Source: an uncultured Roseobacter sp. (GTDB lineage Bacteria; Pseudomonadota; Alphaproteobacteria; Rhodobacterales; Rhodobacteraceae). From it: 64,000 bases of DNA. This document shows positions 20,701 to 28,139 of the stretch, piece by piece (positions within the stretch are counted from its first letter, which is position 1; every line of letters starts with the position of its first letter). The position numbers and the translations under genes are program-made. The notes beneath the pieces are model-generated. The model worked only from the letters and a program-made list of their open reading frames with translations, was not told the DNA's origin and searched no databases. The DNA lies in the NCBI RefSeq assembly GCF_947499265.1, contig NZ_CANMNK010000010.1, positions 1 to 64,000 of the forward strand, read 5' to 3'.

Positions 20701-22349
20701 GCGCACAGACCGACAGCTGGGATCGTGCCGCGCTGTGCATCGCCCTGCTGCGTTTCGCGCCCGGATACCTCGGCGGCAGCATTATCCGAATGCGCGCGAG
20801 CCCTCAGCGGGACGCGGTGATTTCATCCCTCGAACCGCTTCGAATGCGACGCCTCCACCCGACCATATCCGATGAGCAATTGTTTGGCGGGTTGGACCTT
20901 GCCGCGACGCTGAACTCAAGTCAAGTTATTGAAAATAAAGGTATATTTGAGACCTCTTGCTCCGCCGTTCTGGCGATGGCAGAACGATGCCCCTCTGACC
21001 TTGCGGCCAAATTGGCGCATCAGCTGGACCGCGACATCGGCCATTGCATCGTCGCATTGGATGAGGGCGCTGAGCAGGACGAGGCCACGCCCCCTGCCCT
21101 TTCCGAACGCCTTCCCTTTCACATCGCCCCCGAGGGCCGGATACCTGCGGATTGGGCGCCTGTCCCCGCGGGGACATCCACGGTTGATCCCGCAACCGTG
21201 ACCAGCGACCCGGATGATTTGACCGCCTTGACCATCCTCGCCGCGCACTTCGGCATCGACAGCCTACGCGCACCGCTCCTCGCGTTGCGCGTCGCGCGCA
21301 CCCATGCAGCCTTTCACGCCCGCACGATCCTTGCGCGTGACGACCTGGAAACAGCGGCCAGCCTGGTTTTCCCCCACCGGGCGACGCGGGTTCCGCAGGA
21401 AGCTGAAACCGAAAGCACGCCCCCGCCGCCAGAACCGGAAACCGAGACAGACAGCGGTGCACAGGAGTCGCTGGAATTGCCTGACGGTGATATGTTGGTC
21501 GATGCCGTCCGCGCCTTGCTTCCTCCCGACATCTTGGCAGGCCTTGTCCCCGCGGGGACATCGCGCCGAACAGGCGGTGACGGGGCCGGTCAAAAGCGCA
21601 AGGGCAACCGGCGCGGACGGCCCCTGCCCTCGCGTCCCGGACGTCTCGATGGTCGCAGCCGCATTGATCTTGTCGCCACTCTGCGCGCAGCCGCTCCCTG
21701 GCAGCCGATCCGCAGGCAGGCACAGCCCGACACCAGCGGCCTGCTGATCCGACCCGCCGACATTCGCCTCAAGCGCTATCAGGAGCAGTCTGATCGCTTG
21801 CTGATTTTTGCTGTGGACGCCTCGGGCTCCGCCGCCGTGTCGCGCCTGAACGAGGCGAAGGGTGCGGTAGAGCTGCTGCTCGCCGAAGCTTACGCCGCGC
21901 GGGATCACGTGGCGCTGATTTCATTCCGGGGCGCCGAGAGCGAAATCCTGCTGCCACCAACGCGCTCGCTGGTGCAAACCAAGCGGCGTCTGGCCAGCCT
22001 GCCCGGCGGCGGCGGCACGCCCCTTGCGACCGGGCTGCAGCAAGCAGCCCTGCTGGCCACGCAAAGCCAGAGCAAAGGCCTGACGCCAACGATTGTTGTG
22101 TTGACGGACGGACGCGCCAATGTGGCGCTCGACGGCAGCACAGATCGCACCCGCGCCGCCGAAGATGCCGATAAAATGGCGCGCCTGATCCGGTCACAAG
22201 GGTTTCTGACGCTGGTCATCGACATGTCCGCACGGCCACAGGCAAGCCTCAAGACGCTGGCAGGCCATTTTGACGGGCCTTACCTGGCGTTGCCCCGCGC
22301 GGACGCACAGGCCCTCACAGGCGCTGTGAGCGCCGCTCTGAGCGTCTGA
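20697..22349 (+). CDS. bchD: Magnesium chelatase subunit D
   Basis: BchD pairs with the BchI ring and contacts BchH. The 550-residue protein has a degenerate AAA+ N-terminal part without a Walker A, an acidic/proline-rich linker around residues 235-260 and a C-terminal VWA domain with the MIDAS motif DASGS. Two copies of a 16-bp palindrome lie in its coding region at 21161 and 21545, both read as V-P-A-G-T. The first falls before the linker and the second just after it, so they sit in segments that can tolerate change. Confidence 0.96.
   Translation: MSAQTDSWDRAALCIALLRFAPGYLGGSIIRMRASPQRDAVISSLEPLRMRRLHPTISDEQLFGGLDLAATLNSSQVIENKGIFETSCSAVLAMAERCPSDLAAKLAHQLDRDIGHCIVALDEGAEQDEATPPALSERLPFHIAPEGRIPADWAPVPAGTSTVDPATVTSDPDDLTALTILAAHFGIDSLRAPLLALRVARTHAAFHARTILARDDLETAASLVFPHRATRVPQEAETESTPPPPEPETETDSGAQESLELPDGDMLVDAVRALLPPDILAGLVPAGTSRRTGGDGAGQKRKGNRRGRPLPSRPGRLDGRSRIDLVATLRAAAPWQPIRRQAQPDTSGLLIRPADIRLKRYQEQSDRLLIFAVDASGSAAVSRLNEAKGAVELLLAEAYAARDHVALISFRGAESEILLPPTRSLVQTKRRLASLPGGGGTPLATGLQQAALLATQSQSKGLTPTIVVLTDGRANVALDGSTDRTRAAEDADKMARLIRSQGFLTLVIDMSARPQASLKTLAGHFDGPYLALPRADAQALTGAVSAALSV
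21161..21176. repeat. 16-bp palindrome A (putative parS), inside bchD
   Basis: TGTCCCCGCGGGGACA, a perfect 16-bp palindrome, is read in bchD as V-P-A-G-T-S. It is the first of six copies spread over 4.4 kb around parAB. Confidence 0.85.
21545..21560. repeat. 16-bp palindrome B (putative parS), inside bchD
   Basis: A perfect copy of TGTCCCCGCGGGGACA, read in bchD as V-P-A-G-T-S in the same frame as copy A, 384 bp away. Confidence 0.85.
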
Positions 22350-22354
22350 GCGGT

Positions 22355-23218
22355 ATGCGCTGGCCGCCCCCTTCGGATTGGCCCAATGTGGCGCTCTCGC
22401 GGCAAGTGCTGGCAGCCCCACATCGCTGGCACGTACAAGAGACCGGACAGGGCCCGACGCTGCTGCTGCTGCATGGCGCCGGGGGCAGCACGCATTCCTT
22501 TCGGGCGATACTCCCGATCCTTGCCGAAACCCACCACGTCGTTGCGATTGATCTGCCCGGACAGGGCTTTACTCAGCTGGGTGCACGCCATCGTTGCGGG
22601 CTGGATACGATGGCGAAAGACATTGAAACCCTCTGCCAGCGCGAAGGCTGGCACCCTGCGGCCATCGTCGGTCATTCCGCAGGCAGCGCTCTTGCCCTGC
22701 AACTGTCCCAGACAGTGCTGTCCCCGCGGGGACAAGCCCCGCAGATCGTTGGCATCAACCCGGCGCTGGACATGTTCGACGGCATTGCCGGGGTTCTGTT
22801 TCCCGCCATCGCGAAGATGCTGGCGGCCATCCCGTTCAGCGCCACCATCTTCTCGGCCACTTCCGCGACACCGAGCCGAATACAGGCCCTAATAAGGGGT
22901 ACAGGCTCTATTCTCGATCCGGAAGGGCTGGAATTGTATCGACGCCTTGTTGCGGATCGCGACCATGTGGATGCAACGCTTTTGATGATGGCGCAATGGT
23001 CTTTGGAAGAACTGACCCGGGACCTCCCAGAGCTGACCGCCGAAATACTGTTCATCACCGGTGACCAGGACAGCGCCGTACCGCCCAAAGTGGCAAGGGT
23101 CGCTGCTGAGCGCATTCGCAACGCCAAACTCATCGAGATCGCGGGCAAGGGTCATTTGGTCCATGAGGAAATTCCCCAGGAAATCGCAGAGACAATACTG
23201 GATTGCCTAAGCGATTAG
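22355..23218 (+). CDS. bchO: BchO, alpha/beta hydrolase associated with Mg-chelatase
   Basis: BchO is an alpha/beta-hydrolase-fold protein always found behind bchID, assigned as a Mg-chelatase accessory protein; the reaction is not established. The 287-residue product has an oxyanion-region LLLLHGAGGSTHSF, the nucleophile elbow VGHSAGSAL and the late histidine in GKGHLVHEE. It carries one 16-bp palindrome at 22719, here in a different frame (S-P-R-G-Q). Its stop overlaps the parB stop by 4 nt, so the photosynthesis gene and the partition gene meet tail to tail. Confidence 0.93.
   Translation: MRWPPPSDWPNVALSRQVLAAPHRWHVQETGQGPTLLLLHGAGGSTHSFRAILPILAETHHVVAIDLPGQGFTQLGARHRCGLDTMAKDIETLCQREGWHPAAIVGHSAGSALALQLSQTVLSPRGQAPQIVGINPALDMFDGIAGVLFPAIAKMLAAIPFSATIFSATSATPSRIQALIRGTGSILDPEGLELYRRLVADRDHVDATLLMMAQWSLEELTRDLPELTAEILFITGDQDSAVPPKVARVAAERIRNAKLIEIAGKGHLVHEEIPQEIAETILDCLSD
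22719..22734. repeat. 16-bp palindrome C (putative parS), inside bchO
   Basis: A perfect copy of TGTCCCCGCGGGGACA inside bchO. It is read in another codon phase than the bchD copies, which argues that DNA sequence rather than peptide is what is kept. Confidence 0.85.
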
Positions 23219-24273
23219 TCCTTCAACCGATCCAGAAAGGCCCGCGCCGCCGCTTCGAGTTTGCGCGGTTCGATGGCGCCGAAATCATGATCCAGCGTGA
23301 CCTCGAATTTCCCCGCAGACGCCGTGCACTTGGCGACACCTTCGGGCCGGTTCAGCTTGATTGTCGTCCGGGCAGAGGTCTTTGCCGGTGTCGGTTTGCT
23401 TGATTTTGGTTTGGCCTGGCCACCGGTCACGGCGCTGCGCAACAGCGACAGCTCCAGGGCGGCGTCACGCGCGGGTTGACTGTTCAAAACGGCGCGCACC
23501 TGTCCGGCAAAACGCGGGTTTTCCTCCAGCAGCTTCACCAGGCTCAACCCGGTTGCACGCGGGATCGCTTCGGGGAATTTCAGATCAGACCCCAACACGG
23601 TCAAGAGCTGCGCGAAATGCCGGATATAGCTGCGCTTCTGACGTCCGGCGGAGGCATAAAGCGCCTCGATCGCGGCGGCAACGCTCTGACGGCTGCGACT
23701 GGCGTAGGACATCGCCAGCTGCGCCATCTCGGCAAAGGAAATGTCACGCCGCACAAGGTTTTCATCGACCATCCGACGGTAGAGATGATCCAGCTGCGCC
23801 CCCCGGGCCTGCAGCGTCGCCGGGATGTTGGTGAACCGCGCATCCCCGGTTTCCTTGCGCAACTCGCGGAACGCGCTGAGACGCCGAAATCCCTGGATCA
23901 GCTCATAACCGCCTTCGACCTCCTCGACATGGATCGGGTTGGACAGACCCACCGCCTGGATCGAGGCTTTCAACTCGTCCAGATCCGGATCACGGTCCGC
24001 CGCCCGGTCCCGCACCAGCTTGGTCATGCGGATATCATCCAGAGGCACCAGACCCACAATCTGGCCATTCTTTTTCAAGGCGACATATTCATGGGCGAGC
24101 CGGTCGTTTTCTGCTCTGATGTCGGCCTCGGCGGCCTGTCGCGCGCTCAGGGCCTCTGCATTCTCGGTGATCGCCGCCGCCATCGGGCCACGACGAGCAG
24201 GGGCCTCATTTTCTGTCCCCGCGGGGACAGCGTCATCATCAAAGTCGATATCAAAGACGCGCCGTTTGCTCAT
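23215..24273 (-). CDS. parB: ParB-family plasmid partition protein
   Basis: This centromere-binding protein is for plasmid segregation. The 352-residue product has a ParB/Spo0J nuclease-like domain (residues about 65-160, with VGLSNPIHVEEVEGGYELIQGFRRLSAFREL), then an HTH region around SYASRSRQSVAAAIEALYASAGR, and a Lys/Ala-rich stretch before a C-terminal domain. It starts 4 nt inside the parA end (coupled) and holds palindrome D near its 5' end. RepB is an alternative name in RepABC-like systems, but no RepC lies next to it; the initiator here is DnaA-like. Confidence 0.92.
   Translation of the reverse strand: MSKRRVFDIDFDDDAVPAGTENEAPARRGPMAAAITENAEALSARQAAEADIRAENDRLAHEYVALKKNGQIVGLVPLDDIRMTKLVRDRAADRDPDLDELKASIQAVGLSNPIHVEEVEGGYELIQGFRRLSAFRELRKETGDARFTNIPATLQARGAQLDHLYRRMVDENLVRRDISFAEMAQLAMSYASRSRQSVAAAIEALYASAGRQKRSYIRHFAQLLTVLGSDLKFPEAIPRATGLSLVKLLEENPRFAGQVRAVLNSQPARDAALELSLLRSAVTGGQAKPKSSKPTPAKTSARTTIKLNRPEGVAKCTASAGKFEVTLDHDFGAIEPRKLEAAARAFLDRLKD
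24214..24229. repeat. 16-bp palindrome D (putative parS), inside parB
   Basis: A perfect TGTCCCCGCGGGGACA near the parB 5' end, read on the minus strand as V-P-A-G-T-E. Confidence 0.85.
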
Positions 24274-25574
24274 CTCTCATCCTCCAGCTGGTCCCATGCC
24301 GCGCAGAGGTGGGTTCGGAATTCCGCATAGGCCTGATCAAACGACGCGCGGGCGCGGCGCCAGGTTTCACGGGTCATGTCGCGGTAGTCGATCTCGTAAA
24401 TCGAGGACAGGAAGCGCCCCGATTGCTCCACCGCGCGGGTCATCTCGATCGGGTGTTCGGTGACCCTATCGCCGAAAACTTTCAAAAAGGCCTGCTGCAT
24501 CGCGCGGTGCAGGTCGTTGTTGGGTTCAAACCGGGTCAACAGGAACCGCAGATCCAGAAAGGCCTTGGGCAGGTTCATTGTCCCCGCGGGGACAAGCCCG
24601 TTGAAGCGACTGAGATCTTCCAGGGCCTCAGACAGCTGCCCGATGAAGGAGGTGGTGGAATCATATTCCCAATAGCCCGGACCGGAGGGGATATAGAGCA
24701 TGTCAGCGGCAAAGACCGCGTTCATGGATTGATACCCGATGGCGGGGGGGCAATCGAACAGGATCAGGTCATAGGCATCGGCTGGCAGCTGATCAAGGAA
24801 CCGCGACACTGCGGCAAAGAACGACCATTCCGGGTTGAGGTGCCGGTACTGGGCGGAGGCAAACTCCACAAAAGCGGCATTGGCACAGGACGGTACGATA
24901 TCGATGGTCGGCCAGTTGGTGGGTTTGATGAAGTCAGCGGCGCGCAGATCGGCAAGCCCCATGTCGGTTATCGAGGCGGGCAGCCGCCGCTGGGGCAGGG
25001 AGGTGCCGCTTTCAGCCCCCTGCGACGCGCGATTCATCCGCTCGGTTTCGGCGGCCAGATCGCGGGCCATGATCCCCCAGACGGTGTATTCTTCGGCCAC
25101 ATCGCTGAGGCCCATGGAATGGCTGAGCGTGGCCTGCGGGTCAAAATCAACGCAAAGCACGCGGTAGCCATCGAGGGCGGCGGCATGGGCGAAGTGCAGC
25201 GCGACGGTGGATTTGCCGGCACCGCCTTTGAAATTCGCAATCGCCGCGCGCATCGCCCGTTTGCCAGCAGGCCGGTAAGGCATCAGCGATCTGCGGTTCA
25301 CCTTGAGCCTGCGGCGCAACTCGTTGATCTCTTCCAGCGCATACCAATGCTGGCGGCCATCGGCCTCGACCGTGCCTTGCGGCAGGGTAGGGTCCGCCGC
25401 CAGGCGACCGCGCATTGTCGATTGGTTCACCTTGAAGATCAGCTCCGCCACTTCCCAGCTGGAAAACCGCCGCAGCGTCTTTTCATTTTGCGGGCTATAG
25501 GTCTGCTGTCGGATGAACCCCTGCATTTTGAGGGATTGCGCCTGCAGCCGTGCCAGATCGGTATGTGTAAACAT
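24270..25574 (-). CDS. parA: ParA-family partition ATPase
   Basis: This Walker-type ATPase moves plasmid copies apart. The 434-residue protein belongs to the long ParA class: an N-terminal DNA-binding region (RRFSSWEVAELIFKVNQSTMRGRL, residues about 35-58) and the deviant P-loop ANFKGGAGKST (113-123), then CVDFDPQATLSHSMG and DLILFDCPPAIGYQ. Long ParAs usually repress their own promoter. Palindrome E is inside the gene and palindrome F lies 20 bp upstream of its start. Confidence 0.94.
   Translation of the reverse strand: MFTHTDLARLQAQSLKMQGFIRQQTYSPQNEKTLRRFSSWEVAELIFKVNQSTMRGRLAADPTLPQGTVEADGRQHWYALEEINELRRRLKVNRRSLMPYRPAGKRAMRAAIANFKGGAGKSTVALHFAHAAALDGYRVLCVDFDPQATLSHSMGLSDVAEEYTVWGIMARDLAAETERMNRASQGAESGTSLPQRRLPASITDMGLADLRAADFIKPTNWPTIDIVPSCANAAFVEFASAQYRHLNPEWSFFAAVSRFLDQLPADAYDLILFDCPPAIGYQSMNAVFAADMLYIPSGPGYWEYDSTTSFIGQLSEALEDLSRFNGLVPAGTMNLPKAFLDLRFLLTRFEPNNDLHRAMQQAFLKVFGDRVTEHPIEMTRAVEQSGRFLSSIYEIDYRDMTRETWRRARASFDQAYAEFRTHLCAAWDQLEDER
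24579..24594. repeat. 16-bp palindrome E (putative parS), inside parA
   Basis: A perfect TGTCCCCGCGGGGACA, read on the minus strand as V-P-A-G-T-M within parA. Confidence 0.85.
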
Positions 25575-25593
25575 GGAATGCCTGTCATGCTCA

Positions 25594-25609
25594 TGTCCCC
25601 GCGGGGACG
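25594..25609. repeat. 16-bp palindrome F (putative parS/operator), upstream of parA
   Basis: TGTCCCCGCGGGGACG differs from the consensus only at the last base. It is the sole copy outside genes and lies 20 bp upstream of the parA start, so it could also act as the parAB operator. Confidence 0.8.
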
Positions 25610-26090
25610 CTAATTCTTGTTTTTTCCAGATTTACGCGGATTTGGTAAAAAAGGCAAAAGAGAATATGCTTGGAATGCAAATATTCGCCAAGGCTGCAGA
25701 TGTTGGAATTTCAAAGGCTTTCGCAGACGATGTACGATTCGCATTCAAAGCTGCGGTACACAGGGCTCCATACGCCAACGGTCTAAATATGGGTGTCATC
25801 TTTTTGCGCGCCACAGCCTATGGGGTGACAAAACAAGGCAATTAGGGGTCATCTAGAATGTCCCCCAATACCATTAAACCTATATTTTCTATTTTGATTT
25901 GGGTTTGATCGGGCGCAATTTCCACTGAAGGCTTGACAGAATCGGGTAATCGGACGCAAATCAGGGTACGTTACTGAAAAGCGGCTGAAACACTGATCCA
26001 AGCCGCCACAAGAGGTTGATCCATCAACCCAACTCCGAGGCAGCGTAACTCTCATCAGACTTACGCATCTATCACATGAGGGCAGGATAT
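25610..26090. other. parA-rep intergenic region, candidate plasmid origin
   Basis: About 480 bp without a convincing gene separate the divergent parA and initiator genes. It is clearly more A+T-rich than its surroundings (for example 25616-25700 and 25860-25910). It holds inverted repeats GCGGCT/AGCCGC (25981-25986 with 26001-26006) and GGTTGAT-CC-ATCAACC (26014-26029). An origin and the two promoters are expected here; no iteron array or clear DnaA box is visible. Confidence 0.5.
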
Positions 26091-26771
26091 ATGCTTTCCA
26101 CGAAACCGGTGGGTCGTGGGGCGTCTGCACGTAAATATGATCTCTTGACCGCGTTGGGGGCATTTGCCCTTGCGCAGGGCAAACACGATCAACGCAGAGC
26201 ACTTCGACTGATGACATTGATTACCGCGCGTTACAATTGGGCGCGTGATGAGCTGGCTGTCGGGCAACGCGAAATCGCGCGCCTGTGGTCGGTGGACGAA
26301 CGCACGGTCAAACGCGAGATGGCGCTTCTGCGATCCAAGGGCTGGCTGGTCGTCAAGCGCCAGGGCGCGCGGGGCAGGGTGACGCAATACGGATTGGGCA
26401 TCGACCGCATTCTGGCCGACAGCGCACCGACATGGGGCTGTGTCGGTTCTGATTTCGAGATTCGGATGGGGCAGGGGGATGCGCCGCCCGCCGTCGTGCC
26501 GCTGCCAGTGCGTGGGACGGTTGCCGCACCGGATGTCTCGACGGGTACGGAATGGGCGCTGGCACAAGCGCTGCTGCATGCGGAGGACGCCGGGACTTAT
26601 GCCAGTTGGATCGCGGCGCTGGAACGCGTTGAAAGGGCAGGGGGGCGGTTGACGCTGCGCGCCCCCTCACGGTTTCATGCGGGCTACGTGCAGTCGCATC
26701 TGGAGCGCCGGGTGCTGGCAGCCTGTCAGGACGTGGATGCGGATGTTGCCGAAGTGCGCATTGTCACGTGA
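26091..26771 (+). CDS. DnaA-like plasmid replication initiator
   Basis: The 226-residue protein has an N-terminal region with a helix-turn-helix (ELAVGQREIARLWSVDERTVKREMALLRSKGWLVV) and a C-terminal part (ALAQALLHAEDAGTYASWIAALERVE...LRAPSRFHAGYVQSHLERRVLAA) that resembles the DnaA N-terminal domain. This is the plan of the DnaA-like replicases of Roseobacter plasmids. I choose ATG 26091 (AGGG/AGGA upstream) over ATG 26076, which lacks a ribosome site. It is divergent from parAB, the usual layout of this replicon class. Confidence 0.85.
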   Translation: MLSTKPVGRGASARKYDLLTALGAFALAQGKHDQRRALRLMTLITARYNWARDELAVGQREIARLWSVDERTVKREMALLRSKGWLVVKRQGARGRVTQYGLGIDRILADSAPTWGCVGSDFEIRMGQGDAPPAVVPLPVRGTVAAPDVSTGTEWALAQALLHAEDAGTYASWIAALERVERAGGRLTLRAPSRFHAGYVQSHLERRVLAACQDVDADVAEVRIVT

Positions 26772-26929
26772 AGAGAGGGCGATATGGCCTCTGCGTCACA
26801 GGTACGTCGCCTATGCCTACTGCCTCGCGGCATCCGCTGGTATCGCATGATCAGAGCACAGTTGATTTACTAAAGCTTGATATATGCGGCGATGATGTGC
26901 ATTTCTGACTGGGAAAGGAGACCGTCGCA

Positions 26930-27103
26930 ATGCCGAAGAACAACAGCGCCACTGTCAAACGCAACGCCAGTGCTGGCAAATTCACCGTCCGCAAGGAAAG
27001 TGGCGACATCTCCGTGCATGCGTCTGGTGAGAAAACGCCAAGGACGGTCAGCTCCTCCATCAGCCGGAACAAGGACGCGCTCAAGCGGTTGGCAAATCGC
27101 TAA
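26930..27103 (+). CDS. Small putative antitoxin upstream of Doc
   Basis: The 57-residue orf MPKNNSATVKRNASAGKFTV to DALKRLANR has a clear AAAGGAG 9 nt before the ATG. It is basic, with a Ser/Thr-rich middle, and I recognise no antitoxin family. Its role is inferred from position: it overlaps or abuts a Fic/Doc-family toxin gene in the same direction, beside plasmid maintenance genes. Confidence 0.6.
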   Translation: MPKNNSATVKRNASAGKFTVRKESGDISVHASGEKTPRTVSSSISRNKDALKRLANR

Positions 27104-27485
27104 GCGGCACTATCGGATCAAGCTCGGTGACGTTCTCGAAGCGCATGAGCAATCGCTGGAAGCTTTTGGCGGTCTGCCCGGCATCTGCAATCTGGACAGC
27201 ATTCTGGGCGCCATTGGTAGGCCATACCACGGCTATCACCACACGATCCATGCCAAGGCTGCGGCATTGCTGCATGGCATCGCGACCTCACACGGGTTCA
27301 ATGACGCCAACAAACGCACCGCCTGGCTGGCGGCAGAGGTTCTGTGTTGGAACAGCGCATACCGCCTGGCCCTGCGCGCCGAGGACCGGATTGACGATGT
27401 GGTTGTCGATGTGGTGACAGGTGCCATGTCGCAGGCCGACCTGGAGAAATGGTTCAAAGCGCGTCTGTCGAGGGAGGGTGCCTAG
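27018..27485 (+). CDS. doc: Doc (death-on-curing) family toxin of a TA pair
   Basis: Doc toxins are Fic-fold kinases that phosphorylate EF-Tu and arrest growth in plasmid-free cells. The recognisable domain starts at RIKLGDVLEAHEQSLEAFGGLPGICNLDSILGA and includes the active-site motif HGFNDANKRTAWLAAEVL (HxFxDANKR). The start is unclear: the nearest in-frame ordinary start is ATG 27018, 84 nt inside the upstream orf in another frame, giving 155 residues; typical Doc is about 125. Translation coupled to the antitoxin is likely. Confidence 0.75.
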   Translation: MRLVRKRQGRSAPPSAGTRTRSSGWQIAKRHYRIKLGDVLEAHEQSLEAFGGLPGICNLDSILGAIGRPYHGYHHTIHAKAAALLHGIATSHGFNDANKRTAWLAAEVLCWNSAYRLALRAEDRIDDVVVDVVTGAMSQADLEKWFKARLSREGA

Positions 27486-27600
27486 GCCGGGCGTCAGTTT
27501 ATATCCCTTGGCCCTGGATGCTGGCCCACCAGCTCTTGCCGGTCTTGCCCGCGCAGTCTGCTCATCCGGACAACGGTGGCCAAGACGAAAGACTGGACGT

Positions 27601-27633
27601 AGAAAAGCCGCCACCCCGTGACGGAGCAGCGGC
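27601..27633 (-). terminator. Rho-independent terminator after cycA
   Basis: On the minus strand the stem GCCGC-TG-CTCCG / CGGGG-TG-GCGGC around a TCA loop is followed by TTTTCT. It lies 20 bp past the cycA stop, ending the roughly 16-kb bchF-to-cycA unit. Confidence 0.8.
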
Positions 27634-27652
27634 CTGATCGCTTAGCGTCGGA

Positions 27653-28066
27653 TCAGCTTTGTGGGCCGACGGAGGCCAGATAGGCCGCGACGTCTTCGCC
27701 ACCTTTCTTCAGCTTGAACGACATCCGCGATTTGGCTTTGGAATCGTCCAGATAGGTGCGCAGGAAGGCGCGCGGGTCTGCGGTGTATTCAGCCAGGTTC
27801 GCTTCGTCCCAGACCAGCCCGGCTTCACCGGCCGCGGCCAGATCGTCACCGTATTTGAAGTCAGCAGTGCCTGCCGTGCGGCCGATGACACCGTAGAGAT
27901 TGGGGCCGGTTTTGCCGCCCTTGACGATCTCCGTGCCATCATCCGCCACGATCATGTGGCAGGATTTGCACTTGTTGAATGTTTTCTCACCCTCTGCCGC
28001 ATCGCCTTCCGCGAAGGCGGGTGCTGCGAAGCTGAGTGCTATGATGGCTGCAAAGGTACGTGTCAT
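27653..28066 (-). CDS. cycA: Cytochrome c2
   Basis: This periplasmic electron carrier works between cytochrome bc1 and the reaction centre (here via PufC) or oxidases. From ATG 28066 the product is 137 residues with a signal peptide (MTRTFAAIIALSFAAPAFA, cleavage after residue 19), the heme motif CKSCH at 33-37 and a methionine ligand in the KSRMSF region. It is the last gene of the superoperon, 73 bp after hemA. Confidence 0.95.
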   Translation of the reverse strand: MTRTFAAIIALSFAAPAFAEGDAAEGEKTFNKCKSCHMIVADDGTEIVKGGKTGPNLYGVIGRTAGTADFKYGDDLAAAGEAGLVWDEANLAEYTADPRAFLRTYLDDSKAKSRMSFKLKKGGEDVAAYLASVGPQS

Positions 28067-28105
28067 CGTTATCTCCTTAGTTGCTTGGGATACAACGTAG
28101 GAGAT

Positions 28106-28136
28106 AGCGACAAGAGTCAACAGTCACATTGTCGCT
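28106..28136. repeat. Inverted repeat in hemA-cycA spacer
   Basis: AGCGACA (28106-28112) and TGTCGCT (28130-28136) are exact inverted copies 17 bp apart, 40 bp upstream of cycA. It may be an operator or an RNA hairpin giving cycA separate control; it does not fit the PpsR or FNR consensus. Confidence 0.4.
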
Positions 28137-28139
28137 AGT

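Noticed and set aside
25513-25845. 110-codon plus-strand frame between parA and the initiator gene
   Set aside because: It begins inside parA on the other strand, has no ribosome site, and runs through A+T-rich origin-like DNA; no recognisable protein features.
26014-26029. GGTTGAT-CC-ATCAACC as an FNR box
   Set aside because: The half-sites TTGAT and ATCAA are separated by 2 bp rather than 4, so it does not fit FNR spacing; kept only as an inverted repeat in the origin region.
28106-28136. Inverted repeat upstream of cycA as a PpsR site
   Set aside because: The arms AGCGACA/TGTCGCT are 17 bp apart and do not form TGT-N12-ACA.
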